Shown: piece by piece, positions 1-6,393 of the stretch | Numbering within the stretch: the first letter of the stretch is position 1 | Layout of the letters: the number at the start of each line of letters is the position of its first letter | Notes under the pieces: generated by a model | What the model saw: the letters and a program-made list of their open reading frames with translations, nothing else | Database searches by the model: none | What the model was told of the DNA's origin: nothing | Program-made: the position numbers and the translations under genes | Assembly (NCBI GenBank): GCA_038250135.1 | Contig: JBBSCP010000233.1 | Coordinates: 1 to 7,625 of the forward strand | DNA: 7,625 nucleotides | DNA from: Falsiroseomonas sp038250135 | GTDB taxonomy: Bacteria > Pseudomonadota > Alphaproteobacteria > Acetobacterales > Acetobacteraceae | Direction: 5' to 3'

Positions 1-1766
1 GCCTCGCCGCCGCCGTCACCACGCGCATCCTCGGCGTCTTCGAGGAAGGCCGCATCATCCCCACCGATCGTCGCCAGCGCGGCGAATGGGAGGTGCCGCG
101 CGAGCATTTGAACGGCGCCAGGCCCGGCGACATCGTGCTCGCCGAACCCCTGCCGAGCACGCGCAACTTCGGCCCGCGCCCGGCGCGCATCACCGAAGTG
201 CTGGGCCGGATGGGCGAGCCGAAAAGCGTCTCGCTCATCTGCATCCACGCGCATGGCATCCCCGACGTCTTTCCAGCCGAGGCGGTGACCGAGGCGGAGC
301 ACGCCAAGGGTGTCACCAAGCGCGGCCGCGAGGACCTGCGCGACATCCCGCTCATCACCATCGATGGCGAGGATGCGCGCGACTTCGATGACGCCGTCTG
401 GGCCGAGCCCGACGGGTCGGGTTGGCGCTGCCTGGTCGCCATCGCCGACGTCGCCCACTACGTGAAGCCCGACAGCCCGCTGGACCGCGAGGCCTGGGCG
501 CGTGGCAATTCCGTTTATTTCCCCGACCGCGTCGTGCCGATGCTGCCAGAGGCGCTGTCGAATGGCTGGTGCAGCCTGCGCCCGGCCGAGGATCGCGGCT
601 GCCTGTTCGTCGAGATGCGCATCGATGCCGGCGGTGGCCTGACGGGGCATCGTTTCGGGCGCGGCATCATGCGCAGCGCCGCGCGGCTCACCTATGAACA
701 GGTGCAGGCCGCACGCAACGCCGGCACGATGCCCGAGGGCGTGCCGGCCGAGCTGATTGGCCATCTCTACGGCGCCTTCCAGGCGTTTCTGCGCGACCGC
801 GCCCGGCGCGGCACGCTGGAGCTCGACGTGCCGGAACGCCGCGTGCTGCTCTCGCCGGAGGGCAAGGTGCTCGCCGTGGTGCCGCGCGCGCGGCTCGATT
901 CGCACCGGCTGATCGAGGAATTCATGGTCGCCGCGAATGTCTGCGCCGCGACCGAGCTGGAGCGCCTGCACCAGCCCTGCATGTACCGCGTGCATGACCG
1001 TCCCTCGGACGCGAAGCTCGAAGGGCTGCGGCAATTCCTGGAAAGCCTCGGCATGGCGCTGCCTGCGCGCGACCGCATCCACCCGCGCGATTTCGGCGGC
1101 ATCCTGGCCTCTGTAAAGGACAAGCCGGAGGAGCGCCTGGTCAACGAAACCGTGCTTCGCAGCCAGTCCCAGGCCGCCTATGCGCCCGATAATCTCGGCC
1201 ATTTCGGCCTGTCGCTTGCGCGTTATGCGCATTTCACCAGCCCGATCCGCCGCTATGCGGACCTCCTCGTGCATCGCGCGCTGATCAAGGGACTCGGCCT
1301 CGGCAGCGGACCTTCGGCGGGCGCGCTCACCGATGCCGAGACGGCGCGCTTCCCCGATACGGCCGAGCACATCACCCAGACCGAACGCCGCGCCGCCGCG
1401 GCCGAGCGCGACGCGGTGGACCGCTACCTCGCTGCTTTCATGGCAACACGCGTGGGCAACATGTTCGATGCGCGGATTTCGGGGGTGACACGCTTCGGCC
1501 TGTTCGTGTCAGTAGAGGAGAATGGGGCGAGCGGCATCGTCCCCTTCGCGGCGCTACCGGACGACAGATGGCAGTTGGACGAGGCCGGTCACGCGATGAC
1601 TGGCCAGAGAACGGGTTTGTCCTTCAGCCTCGGCCAGGCGGTCGAGGTGCGGCTTGCCGAGGCAACGCCACGCACCGGGGGCATGGTGTTCCAGATCATG
1701 CAGGGCGAGGCGCGCGCCGGAGGCGTGCGAAAGCCTGCCTCGCGGCCCTCCTCGCGGCGGCGCTGA
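1..1766 (+). CDS. rnr: Ribonuclease R, 3' part (5' end outside window)
   Basis: Processive 3'-to-5' exoribonuclease that degrades structured RNA in the cytoplasm. The frame is open from the left edge (first full codon at position 3), giving 587 visible residues; family members are about 750-810, so the N-terminal helix-turn-helix and part of the first cold-shock domain lie outside. Seen: end of a cold-shock region (residues 1-60, including RILGVFEEGRIIP), then the RNB catalytic domain with the acidic signature IDGEDARDFDDAV (about 120-132, Mg2+-binding aspartates) and the RNB C-terminal signature HFTSPIRRYADLLVHRAL (about 410-427), then an S1 RNA-binding domain (about 485-572, ARISGVTRFGLFV) and a basic tail ending SSRRR. 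An internal GTG at 93 is open but lies inside the conserved part, so it is not the start. The S41 protease frame overlaps the 3' end. No lesions seen. Confidence 0.96.
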   Translation, partial: LAAAVTTRILGVFEEGRIIPTDRRQRGEWEVPREHLNGARPGDIVLAEPLPSTRNFGPRPARITEVLGRMGEPKSVSLICIHAHGIPDVFPAEAVTEAEHAKGVTKRGREDLRDIPLITIDGEDARDFDDAVWAEPDGSGWRCLVAIADVAHYVKPDSPLDREAWARGNSVYFPDRVVPMLPEALSNGWCSLRPAEDRGCLFVEMRIDAGGGLTGHRFGRGIMRSAARLTYEQVQAARNAGTMPEGVPAELIGHLYGAFQAFLRDRARRGTLELDVPERRVLLSPEGKVLAVVPRARLDSHRLIEEFMVAANVCAATELERLHQPCMYRVHDRPSDAKLEGLRQFLESLGMALPARDRIHPRDFGGILASVKDKPEERLVNETVLRSQSQAAYAPDNLGHFGLSLARYAHFTSPIRRYADLLVHRALIKGLGLGSGPSAGALTDAETARFPDTAEHITQTERRAAAAERDAVDRYLAAFMATRVGNMFDARISGVTRFGLFVSVEENGASGIVPFAALPDDRWQLDEAGHAMTGQRTGLSFSLGQAVEVRLAEATPRTGGMVFQIMQGEARAGGVRKPASRPSSRRR

Positions 1767-3247
1767 GCCTCGCCTCACTCCGCCCGGCGGCGAGCCAGAC
1801 CCCCTTTCCCCGCGCCCTGATCGAGGATGTGCTGGCACGCAGCCACACCATAGTGCTGGATCGTCACCTGGAAGCGCCTCCGCCCGCGGACCTCGCGCTG
1901 TGGTCACTGCGCGGCCTCACCGTGCTCGATTCGCGCTTCGAGGCCCGGTTGCAGGGTGCGGAGTTGCAATTGCTGCTGGAAGACCGGGTGCTCGCTCGTG
2001 CCACGCCGCTCACCGCCGCCGCGCGCGCCCCGGTGGAGGCCACCGGAGCGGCCATCGCCGCTGCTCTGACCCACTTCTACGAGGCCGCCTGGGGTGCCTC
2101 CCCGGCGCTGCGCCTGGCCGGGACCGAACAGCTGCTGTCGAATGGCTTCGACGAGTTGTTCAACCACCTCGACCCCTATAGCCGCTACGTCACGCCCACC
2201 GAAGCGCGCGAGGCGCGGGAACGCCGCGTTGGCCAGTCCGGCCTCGGCCTGCGGGTAGCGGCGCGCGGGCGCACCCTGGTGATGGTTTCGGTGACGCGCG
2301 GCGGCCCTGCTTCTCTGGCCGGCATCCGCGCCGGCGACCGGCTGGTGGAGGTGGACAACCAGGCCGTGGACGGCACCGACCCCGGCCGCGCCGCGACCCT
2401 GCTGGAAGGGACGGAGGAGACCGAGGTTAGCCTCACCCTTTGGCGTGCCGGCCGGCTGCGGCAGGTGACGCTGCGGCGCGAATTGGTGGTGCCGGAGACC
2501 GTGCATGCCGAAACGCGCGACGGCATCCTGTGGGTGCGCGTCTCGGGCTTTTCCTCCGTGACCGATCGCCGCCTGGCGCAGGTGCTGGGCGATGGCTTCG
2601 CCGGCCGGGCGCCGCGCGGCGTCGTGCTGGATCTGCGCGGCAATCGCGGCGGGCTGCTCGGCAACGCCATCGCCGTCGCCGACGCCTTTCTCGCGGAGGG
2701 CGAGGTCGCCCGCACGGAGGGCCGCCACCCGGACGCCAATCGCCGCTACGAGGCCGGCGGGCAGGATCTGGCGCGCGGCCGGCCGGTGGTGGTGCTGGTC
2801 GATGGCCGCACCTCCTCGGCGGCCGAGATCGTGGCGGCCGGGCTGGCGGAACGCGGCCGCGCCGTGGTGGTGGGTAGCGTCACCACCGGCAAGGGGTTGA
2901 TCCAACTCGTCGCCCCCCTGCCGAACGAGGCCGAATTGCTGGTGAGCTGGTCGCGCGTGGTCTCGCCGGCCGGCTGGCCGATCCAGGGCCTCGGAGTGAT
3001 GCCCGCGCTGTGCACCAGCCTGGGCCAGGAGGCGCTGGCGCGCTCGCTGGCACAGCTCAACCGCGGCGAGGCCCCGATGGGCCGCGCCCTCGCCCGGCAG
3101 CGAGAGGCCAGGGCGCCGGTGCTCGCCAGCGAGGTCTCGGCGCTGCGCGGCGCCTGCCCACCGGCGGAGGGCCGCGCGGCGGACCTCACCGCGGCGCGGG
3201 CGCTGATCGCCTCCGCCGCCGCCTATGCCACAGCGCTGGGGCGATAA
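1568..3247 (+). CDS. S41 family carboxyl-terminal processing protease (CtpA-like), start uncertain
   Basis: Serine protease of the CtpA/Prc type, expected in the periplasm, cleaving C-terminal tails of envelope proteins. Numbered from the ATG at 1568: a signal-peptide-like hydrophobic segment at about 55-77 (CLAALLAAALSLASL, then AASQ as possible cleavage site), a family motif LDPYSRYVTPTEA, a PDZ domain (about 219-305), and the peptidase core with GVVLDLRGNRGG, nucleophile Ser417 in TSSAAEI and general-base Lys442 in TTGKGLIQ. The 25-residue Ser-Lys spacing equals that of E. coli Prc (452/477). Function is therefore well supported. The start is not: the frame has no ATG, GTG or TTG between 1568 and the GTG at 1829, which lies beyond the signal peptide. 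Starting at 1568 adds about 50 residues that merely mirror rnr in another frame and lacks a clear ribosome binding site. Likely co-transcribed with rnr. Confidence 0.9.
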   Translation: MAVGRGRSRDDWPENGFVLQPRPGGRGAACRGNATHRGHGVPDHAGRGARRRRAKACLAALLAAALSLASLRPAASQTPFPRALIEDVLARSHTIVLDRHLEAPPPADLALWSLRGLTVLDSRFEARLQGAELQLLLEDRVLARATPLTAAARAPVEATGAAIAAALTHFYEAAWGASPALRLAGTEQLLSNGFDELFNHLDPYSRYVTPTEAREARERRVGQSGLGLRVAARGRTLVMVSVTRGGPASLAGIRAGDRLVEVDNQAVDGTDPGRAATLLEGTEETEVSLTLWRAGRLRQVTLRRELVVPETVHAETRDGILWVRVSGFSSVTDRRLAQVLGDGFAGRAPRGVVLDLRGNRGGLLGNAIAVADAFLAEGEVARTEGRHPDANRRYEAGGQDLARGRPVVVLVDGRTSSAAEIVAAGLAERGRAVVVGSVTTGKGLIQLVAPLPNEAELLVSWSRVVSPAGWPIQGLGVMPALCTSLGQEALARSLAQLNRGEAPMGRALARQREARAPVLASEVSALRGACPPAEGRAADLTAARALIASAAAYATALGR

Positions 3248-3251
3248 CGGC

Positions 3252-3279
3252 TTGACCTCGGCAGCCCCTTGACTACAGT
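3252..3279 (+). promoter_or_regulatory. Candidate sigma-70-type promoter of rpmG
   Basis: In the 98-base gap before rpmG, TTGACC (3252-3257, preceded by C as in the alphaproteobacterial CTTGAC -35) is followed after 16 bases by TACAGT (3274-3279). A second CTTGAC at 3268-3273 has no good -10 at the usual distance. The leader between the -10 and the ATG contains a small GGCCT/AGGCC hairpin (3283-3301). Inferred from consensus only. Confidence 0.4.
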
Positions 3280-3345
3280 GAGGGCCTCTGCCGGGCAGGC
3301 CTTTGGCCGCGCCCGCACCCTCTTTCGCGCGCTGGAACCCTGAAG

Positions 3346-3519
3346 ATGGCCAAGGCCAATACGATCCTGATAAAGCTGGTAAGCACTGCCGAGCCCTCGA
3401 CCGGCTATTTCTACGTGACAAAGAAGAACACGCGAAATGCCACTGGCAAGCTCGAGATGAAGAAGTACGACCCAGTCGCACGTAAGCACGTTCTATTTCG
3501 TGAGTCGAAGATCAAGTAA
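3346..3519 (+). CDS. rpmG: 50S ribosomal protein L33
   Basis: Small ribosomal protein of the large subunit, located near the E site. The 57-codon frame translates to a clear L33: the IKLVSTAE start, GYFYVTKKN beta-strand segment, KKYDPVARKHVLF core and the RESKIK C-terminus are all typical of proteobacterial L33. It lacks the zinc-binding cysteine pairs of the C+ form, so it is the zinc-independent (C-) type. The usual alphaproteobacterial protein is 55 residues; two extra residues lie in the loop after LVSTAE. The ATG at 3346 is preceded by only a weak purine stretch (TGAAG). Codons are less GC-rich than the neighbours (ATA, GTA, CTA, AAT, TTT used), as is common for ribosomal genes. It follows the S41 gene by 98 bases and has its own candidate promoter. 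Confidence 0.95.
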   Translation: MAKANTILIKLVSTAEPSTGYFYVTKKNTRNATGKLEMKKYDPVARKHVLFRESKIK

Positions 3520-3854
3520 TACCAGTCCGCCCAGACAATGAGCTGGGTCCAATCGCATTCAGGCAGCGCCAGGCATTGACGCTAGCCTCGACGCATTGAG
3601 TGACCTGAGGCATGAGAACGGCCGCGCCCCTAGCGTGATCCATGCAGATGGCGCCGGACTTGTAATGCTTTCTTGGCGATTTTCGCTCACCACAAAGCGT
3701 CCCGCGCCGATCGTTGCCCAGATGAAGGTGGGGGCGCCCTCCTGAATTGGCGACGTGCGCGCCCTTGCATCTGGCGGTCGCGCGGCCCCGCTCGAGCGTC
3801 ATCAATAGTGTGCCGTCGATGCATAGGTCGAGGCGGTCGACATGGAGCCTGACC
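3520..3854. other. Unassigned stretch between rpmG and the aminotransferase fragment
   Basis: No gene recognised. On the - strand an open frame runs from about 3922 to its TGA at 3512-3514, overlapping the rpmG 3' end by 8 bases. Its 5' part is only the aminotransferase fragment read in another frame. The part unique to it (below 3855) reads DRLDLCIDGTLLMTLERGR and then a Cys/His/Arg-rich stretch ending GRTGIT; I know no family for it. Codon use (AAA, AAT, TTG, CTA, ACT) is less biased than in the housekeeping genes. It may be an unrelated gene remnant that replaced the aminotransferase C-terminal half, or non-coding. No convincing rpmG terminator: CCCAG/CTGGG (3530-3547) is a short stem with no T run. 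Confidence 0.3.
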
Positions 3855-4145
3855 CGCATCCGGGTCGACCGCAACGCCGCAGAAGAACTTGTTGTGGGCG
3901 GCGACGGCGGGGCGCAGTTCAAGCACGCCTGTCAGAGGCGAATACTGGTTACGGCCGTCCTTGAGTGCTGCGGCGGCGGCCTCGTTCACATCCTCGGGGT
4001 CGTCGCAATCGGAGAATCACTGGCCGAGATCAATGGCGCTCTGCTGATTGACCAGCGCGCTCATCACGGTGGGGATGGTGGTGCCCGTGGCGCTGAGCAG
4101 GACGTTGTTCGGCCGGGCGTGCCGAGGGGCGGGGTGGGTGCGCAT
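3855..4145 (-). pseudogene. Class I/II aminotransferase, N-terminal fragment with in-frame stop
   Basis: Remnant of a PLP-dependent fold-type I aminotransferase, of the methionine/kynurenine aminotransferase-like branch. Reading from the ATG at 4145, the frame gives LLSATGTTIPTVMSALVNQQ then SAIDLGQ, a TGA at 4017-4019, and resumes in the same frame with FSDCDDPEDVNEAAAAAL, GRNQYSPLTGVLELRPAVAAHN and FFCGVAVDPDA. Family members have LGQGFPD at the stop, so TGA most simply replaces a GGA glycine codon by one base change. Homology stops near 3855 after about 97 of roughly 390 residues; the large domain and the catalytic PLP-binding lysine are missing. The start is inferred; only a weak AGGG lies upstream. 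Non-functional as it stands. It is opposite in direction to the LysR remnant upstream of it, so the two may once have been a regulator-target pair (inference). Confidence 0.8.
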
Positions 4146-4508
4146 CAAGGCTTTCGCCCTGGCGGTTCTCCCCGCTGGAGTGCACCCGTTGCTGATGGAA
4201 ACGGCCTCCGTGCGGCTTCCTTCGCTGAGAGACTGGATATCGGTTTCTGGCGCTTCTGCCCGACCGGCCAACCTCGATTTCCACCACATCGTGCTGATGG
4301 CGGCGACGCGGGCGGGCGGGGCTGGAAAGTCGATCTCGGTCCCGGCAACCTCGTTGATGAGGTTGGTCAGGGTGTTCAACGCGACATGGGGAAGGCCCTT
4401 TCGGCCAGGCGGGGCTGGTTCGCCGGCTGGAAGGGTGGATGCGCCGTTCCGGAACAATGCGGTATTCGGTGATCTCGGGAATGACTATCCCGCAGGCCGG
4501 GAGAGTGC
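4146..4508. other. Region between aminotransferase and LysR remnants, no recognised gene
   Basis: A stretch of 363 bases between two divergently oriented pseudogenes. On the - strand an open frame descending from about 4457 contains a protein-like segment, VALNTLTNLINEVAGTEIDF, running to about 4260, but it lacks a credible start (TTG at 4457 only) and I do not recognise it; it then runs on into the aminotransferase fragment in the same frame. Open + strand frames through here look like antisense shadows. The right end (4446-4482) carries the palindromic sites listed separately, so part of this stretch was probably the regulator's control region. Confidence 0.3.
4464..4482. promoter_or_regulatory. 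LysR-type operator candidate, ATTC-N11-GAAT
   Basis: ATTC (4464-4467) and GAAT (4479-4482) are perfect inverted arms separated by 11 bases, the T-N11-A box that LysR-type regulators bind. It ends 26 bases before the ATG of the LysR remnant at 4509, the classic autoregulatory position. A second perfect palindrome, GTTCCGGAAC, lies at 4446-4455, 8 bases upstream. Binding is inferred from position and symmetry. Since the regulator is broken, the site is probably a relic or is used by a paralogue. Confidence 0.5.
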
Positions 4509-5357
4509 ATGGACCGGCTCGATGCCATCGCCAGCTTCATCGCCGTGGTCGATGCTGGCGGATTCTTCGCCGCAGCTCGGCATGCCGCTGGCTACGGTGA
4601 GCCGCAAGGTGGCCGAGCTGGAGGCACATATCGGTGCCCAACTGCTGACCCGCAGCACACGTCGCGTGGCGCCTAACGAGGTGGGCGCCGCCTTCGCCGC
4701 CACCGGGCGTCTGCTGCTGGAACAGCTCAGCGAGGCCGAGCGTTCGGTCGCCGGCAAGTAGCTGTCGCCGCGTGGCCTGCTGCGGGTCGCAGCACCATCG
4801 TGCTCGGACGGGCGTATCTGCTGCCCATCCTGGCCGATTTCATGCAGGCCTACCCAGAGGTGACGCTGGACCTGCGGCTGACGCAGCGGCCGGCGAACCT
4901 GGCCGAGGATCATCTGGATGTGGCCGTCATGGAGGGCGAACTGCCAGATAGCGGGCTGCGCGCGGTGCATGTCGGCCAGATCAGGCTGGTCGTGGTGGCG
5001 AGCCCCGGCTACCTGGCGGCGCATCAGCTCATCGGCCATGGCGAGGGCGAGATGGCCTCGCACTGGCAGTTCGGCGGCGGCCGGCGCCTGGCGCTGCGCG
5101 CCCGGCTGGTGGTGACTAGGGCGGAGGCGGCGGCGGATGCCTCGGTGGCCGGGATGGGGTTGGCGCAATTGCTCTGCTATCAGGTCTACGGCGCGGTCGC
5201 CGATGGTCGGCTGACCACCCTGCTGCGGCAGGACTGGGGGCCGCCGCTCGACGTGCATCTGGTGCATGGCGGCGACCGGATTATGCCGCAGAAGCTGCGG
5301 GTCTTCATGGCTTTCGTGGCGCCGCGGCCGCGGCCCCGGCTCGTGTTCAATCCGTGA
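4509..5357 (+). pseudogene. LysR-family transcriptional regulator, multiply disrupted
   Basis: Intact relatives are about 300-residue DNA-binding regulators with an N-terminal winged helix-turn-helix and a C-terminal effector domain. The ATG at 4509 has a good ribosome binding site (GGGAG, 4499-4503). The start MDRLDAIASFIAVVDAGGF is typical. At about 4572-4576 the frame shifts, consistent with loss of 8 bases inside the helix-turn-helix, and continues as LGMPLATVSRKVAELEAHIG (helix 3 and wing). A TAG at 4759-4761 interrupts the linker before LSPRGLLRVAAP; at about 4795-4797 a one-base loss shifts the frame again, giving GRAYLLPILADFMQAYPEV and the effector domain down to RPRLVFNP and TGA. 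SPGYLAAH joins directly to QLIGHGEGE, suggesting an in-frame loss of roughly 10-15 residues. Four separate lesions make this a clear pseudogene. Its end overlaps the convergent DUF488 gene by 11 bases. Confidence 0.88.
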
Positions 5358-5739
5358 GCAGGGCCGCCAGCAGCTCGACGTGGTTCCCGGCCTCGCCGCG
5401 GGCGGCGTAGAGCAGGGTCAGCGGCCCTTCAGCGGCCGTTGCACGAAGCCGTTCCAGCGCCGCCATGGCCACCGGCTCCGACCGCGACTCGGTGAGGTAG
5501 GCCGCGCAGAAGGCGTCGAACGCCAAGCCCTTTGTGTGCAGCGCTTTCCGCAGGCCGTGGCTGGGTGCGATGTCGCGCAACCACAGATCGACCGCGGCGG
5601 CCTGCTTCGTTAGCCCGCGCGGCCGCAGCCGGTCCACCAGAACGCGGCAGCCATCTGCGTCGCCAGGCGCCTCATACACGCGCCGCACCAATGGCTGGAC
5701 GGCATGACGCATCGCATCATCAGCGCAAGGAACGGGCAT
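5347..5739 (-). CDS. DUF488 family protein (YeaO-like)
   Basis: A 130-residue protein of the DUF488/YeaO family; biochemical role not established. Seen: RRVYEAPGDADGCRVLVDRL, RPRGLTKQAAAVDLWLRDIAPS, an aromatic/acidic middle (FDAFCAAYLTE) and the C-terminal core EGPLTLLYAARGEAGNHVELL. These match the family order and full length, with no lesion. The ATG at 5739 is chosen because GGAGA lies 4 bases upstream (5744-5748) and the family's RVYEPP-type strand begins about 20 residues later; an ATG at 5712 is an alternative. The same frame stays open to 6024, but that extension is an IS3 transposase remnant, not part of this protein. The second motif usually reads LWPRG; here it is LRPRG. It is the only apparently intact gene between rpmG and copA, so it may still be expressed. 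Confidence 0.85.
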   Translation of the reverse strand: MPVPCADDAMRHAVQPLVRRVYEAPGDADGCRVLVDRLRPRGLTKQAAAVDLWLRDIAPSHGLRKALHTKGLAFDAFCAAYLTESRSEPVAMAALERLRATAAEGPLTLLYAARGEAGNHVELLAALLTD

Positions 5740-5799
5740 ACTGTCTCCGAAATCCGCTATGGTGCCGTGCGCCGGGTGCGGTGGCACAGCAGGCTGGCA

Positions 5800-6141
5800 C
5801 GGGACGCCGATGGCGTCGCCGATTGCCGTCACCATGCCGCGGGACGGCAGGCAGTCAACGAGTAATGTGGTCAAGGCCCGTCGTCGCTCAGCGCCAGCGG
5901 CAGACCCAGCGGCTCCGCCACTTTTTTGGACCTCGATGATGGCATTGGCGCGGGCCAGCCGCCGCGTGAGACGGGCTCGGTCACGCTGCAATTCGGCCAT
6001 CTCAGCGGCCAGCGTGTTTGCCACGGCGGTTTTGCGGCCGCCCCTGGCCGGGGGTCAGTGCCATAAGCAGGCCTGCGGTGCGCTGGTGACGCCGTCGTTT
6101 AAAGCCGATGAATAGAGCCCCTTGCGTCGAAAGATGGCGCC
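5800..6141 (-). mobile_element. IS3-type insertion sequence remnant (transposase N-terminal region, frameshifted)
   Basis: Pieces of an IS3-family OrfA-like protein follow one another in order on the - strand but in changing frames. GAIFRRKGLYSSAL (6141-6100) is the usual LLRREGLYSS segment, followed by HQRTAGLLMALTPGQ (about 6090-6044). After a shift comes GRKTAV and the leucine-zipper-like segment AELQRDRARLTRRLARANAI ending IIEVQK (6042-5923). At an A6 run (5922-5927 as T6) the frame shifts; the neighbouring frame then continues VAEPLGLPLALSDDG. Finally ALTTLLVDCLPSRGMVTAIG and DAIGVP (5877-5800) match the segment before the catalytic domain. The DDE catalytic domain is absent and the copy ends just before the DUF488 gene, so it cannot transpose. 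Family assignment is from motif memory, not a search. The 5' limit may extend towards 6345. Confidence 0.65.
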
Positions 6142-6393
6142 GCGGCCGCCAGACCCGACGCGGCCGGTCCACAAGTTCGGGCGCCGCCGCCGGAGGCGAT
6201 GAAACCAGCGTCAGCCTTCCTCGTTTTCGGCGCCACCGGCAGAAACGCTGTCTCTGGCTGGCGTGCGACGCATGACAATGTCGATATTCGGCCTGTCGCC
6301 CTCAAGGTTAAACTTCCGGGGGTCGATGTCTCAGGGTAACTGACACGGAGGGTCCATCGTGTGCACCAGGCCATGCGCGATATCCACGCCAGT
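6142..6393. other. Unassigned gap, possibly the outer end of the IS remnant
   Basis: No gene recognised. On the - strand ATG at 6279 opens a short frame, MRRTPARDSVSAGGAENEEG then TGA (ending about 6217), which could be the degraded start of the IS OrfA protein because the recognisable OrfA pieces follow downstream on the same strand. The sequence read on the - strand from about 6342 (TGTCAGTTACCC) begins with TG as IS3 ends do, but no matching inverted repeat is present in the window because the other end of the element is lost. No tRNA or clear terminator seen. Confidence 0.3.

Noticed and set aside
3283..3301. GGCCT...AGGCC hairpin followed by TTT as a terminator of the rnr-S41 operon
   Set aside because: The stem is only 5 pairs, the T run is 3 bases, and it lies downstream of the candidate rpmG promoter, so a terminator role is not supported.
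1904..3481. Very long - strand open frame opposite the S41 protease and rpmG
   Set aside because: It is antisense to genes with clear catalytic motifs, has low-complexity Arg/Gly/Ala-rich sequence and no recognisable domain. Long antisense frames are expected at this GC content.
3747..4761. Two long + strand open frames (3747-4472 and 4048-4761)
   Set aside because: They run opposite the aminotransferase fragment or merge into the middle frame of the broken LysR gene. Only the LysR part (from about 4576) shows family sequence, and that is annotated as pseudogene.
5922..5927. A6G-like slippery run as a programmed frameshift site of an IS3 element
   Set aside because: The codon phase (CAA AAA AGT) does not fit the A-AAA-AAG heptamer, and the conserved downstream sequence lies in the +1 frame rather than -1. 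A simple indel in a decayed gene fits better.
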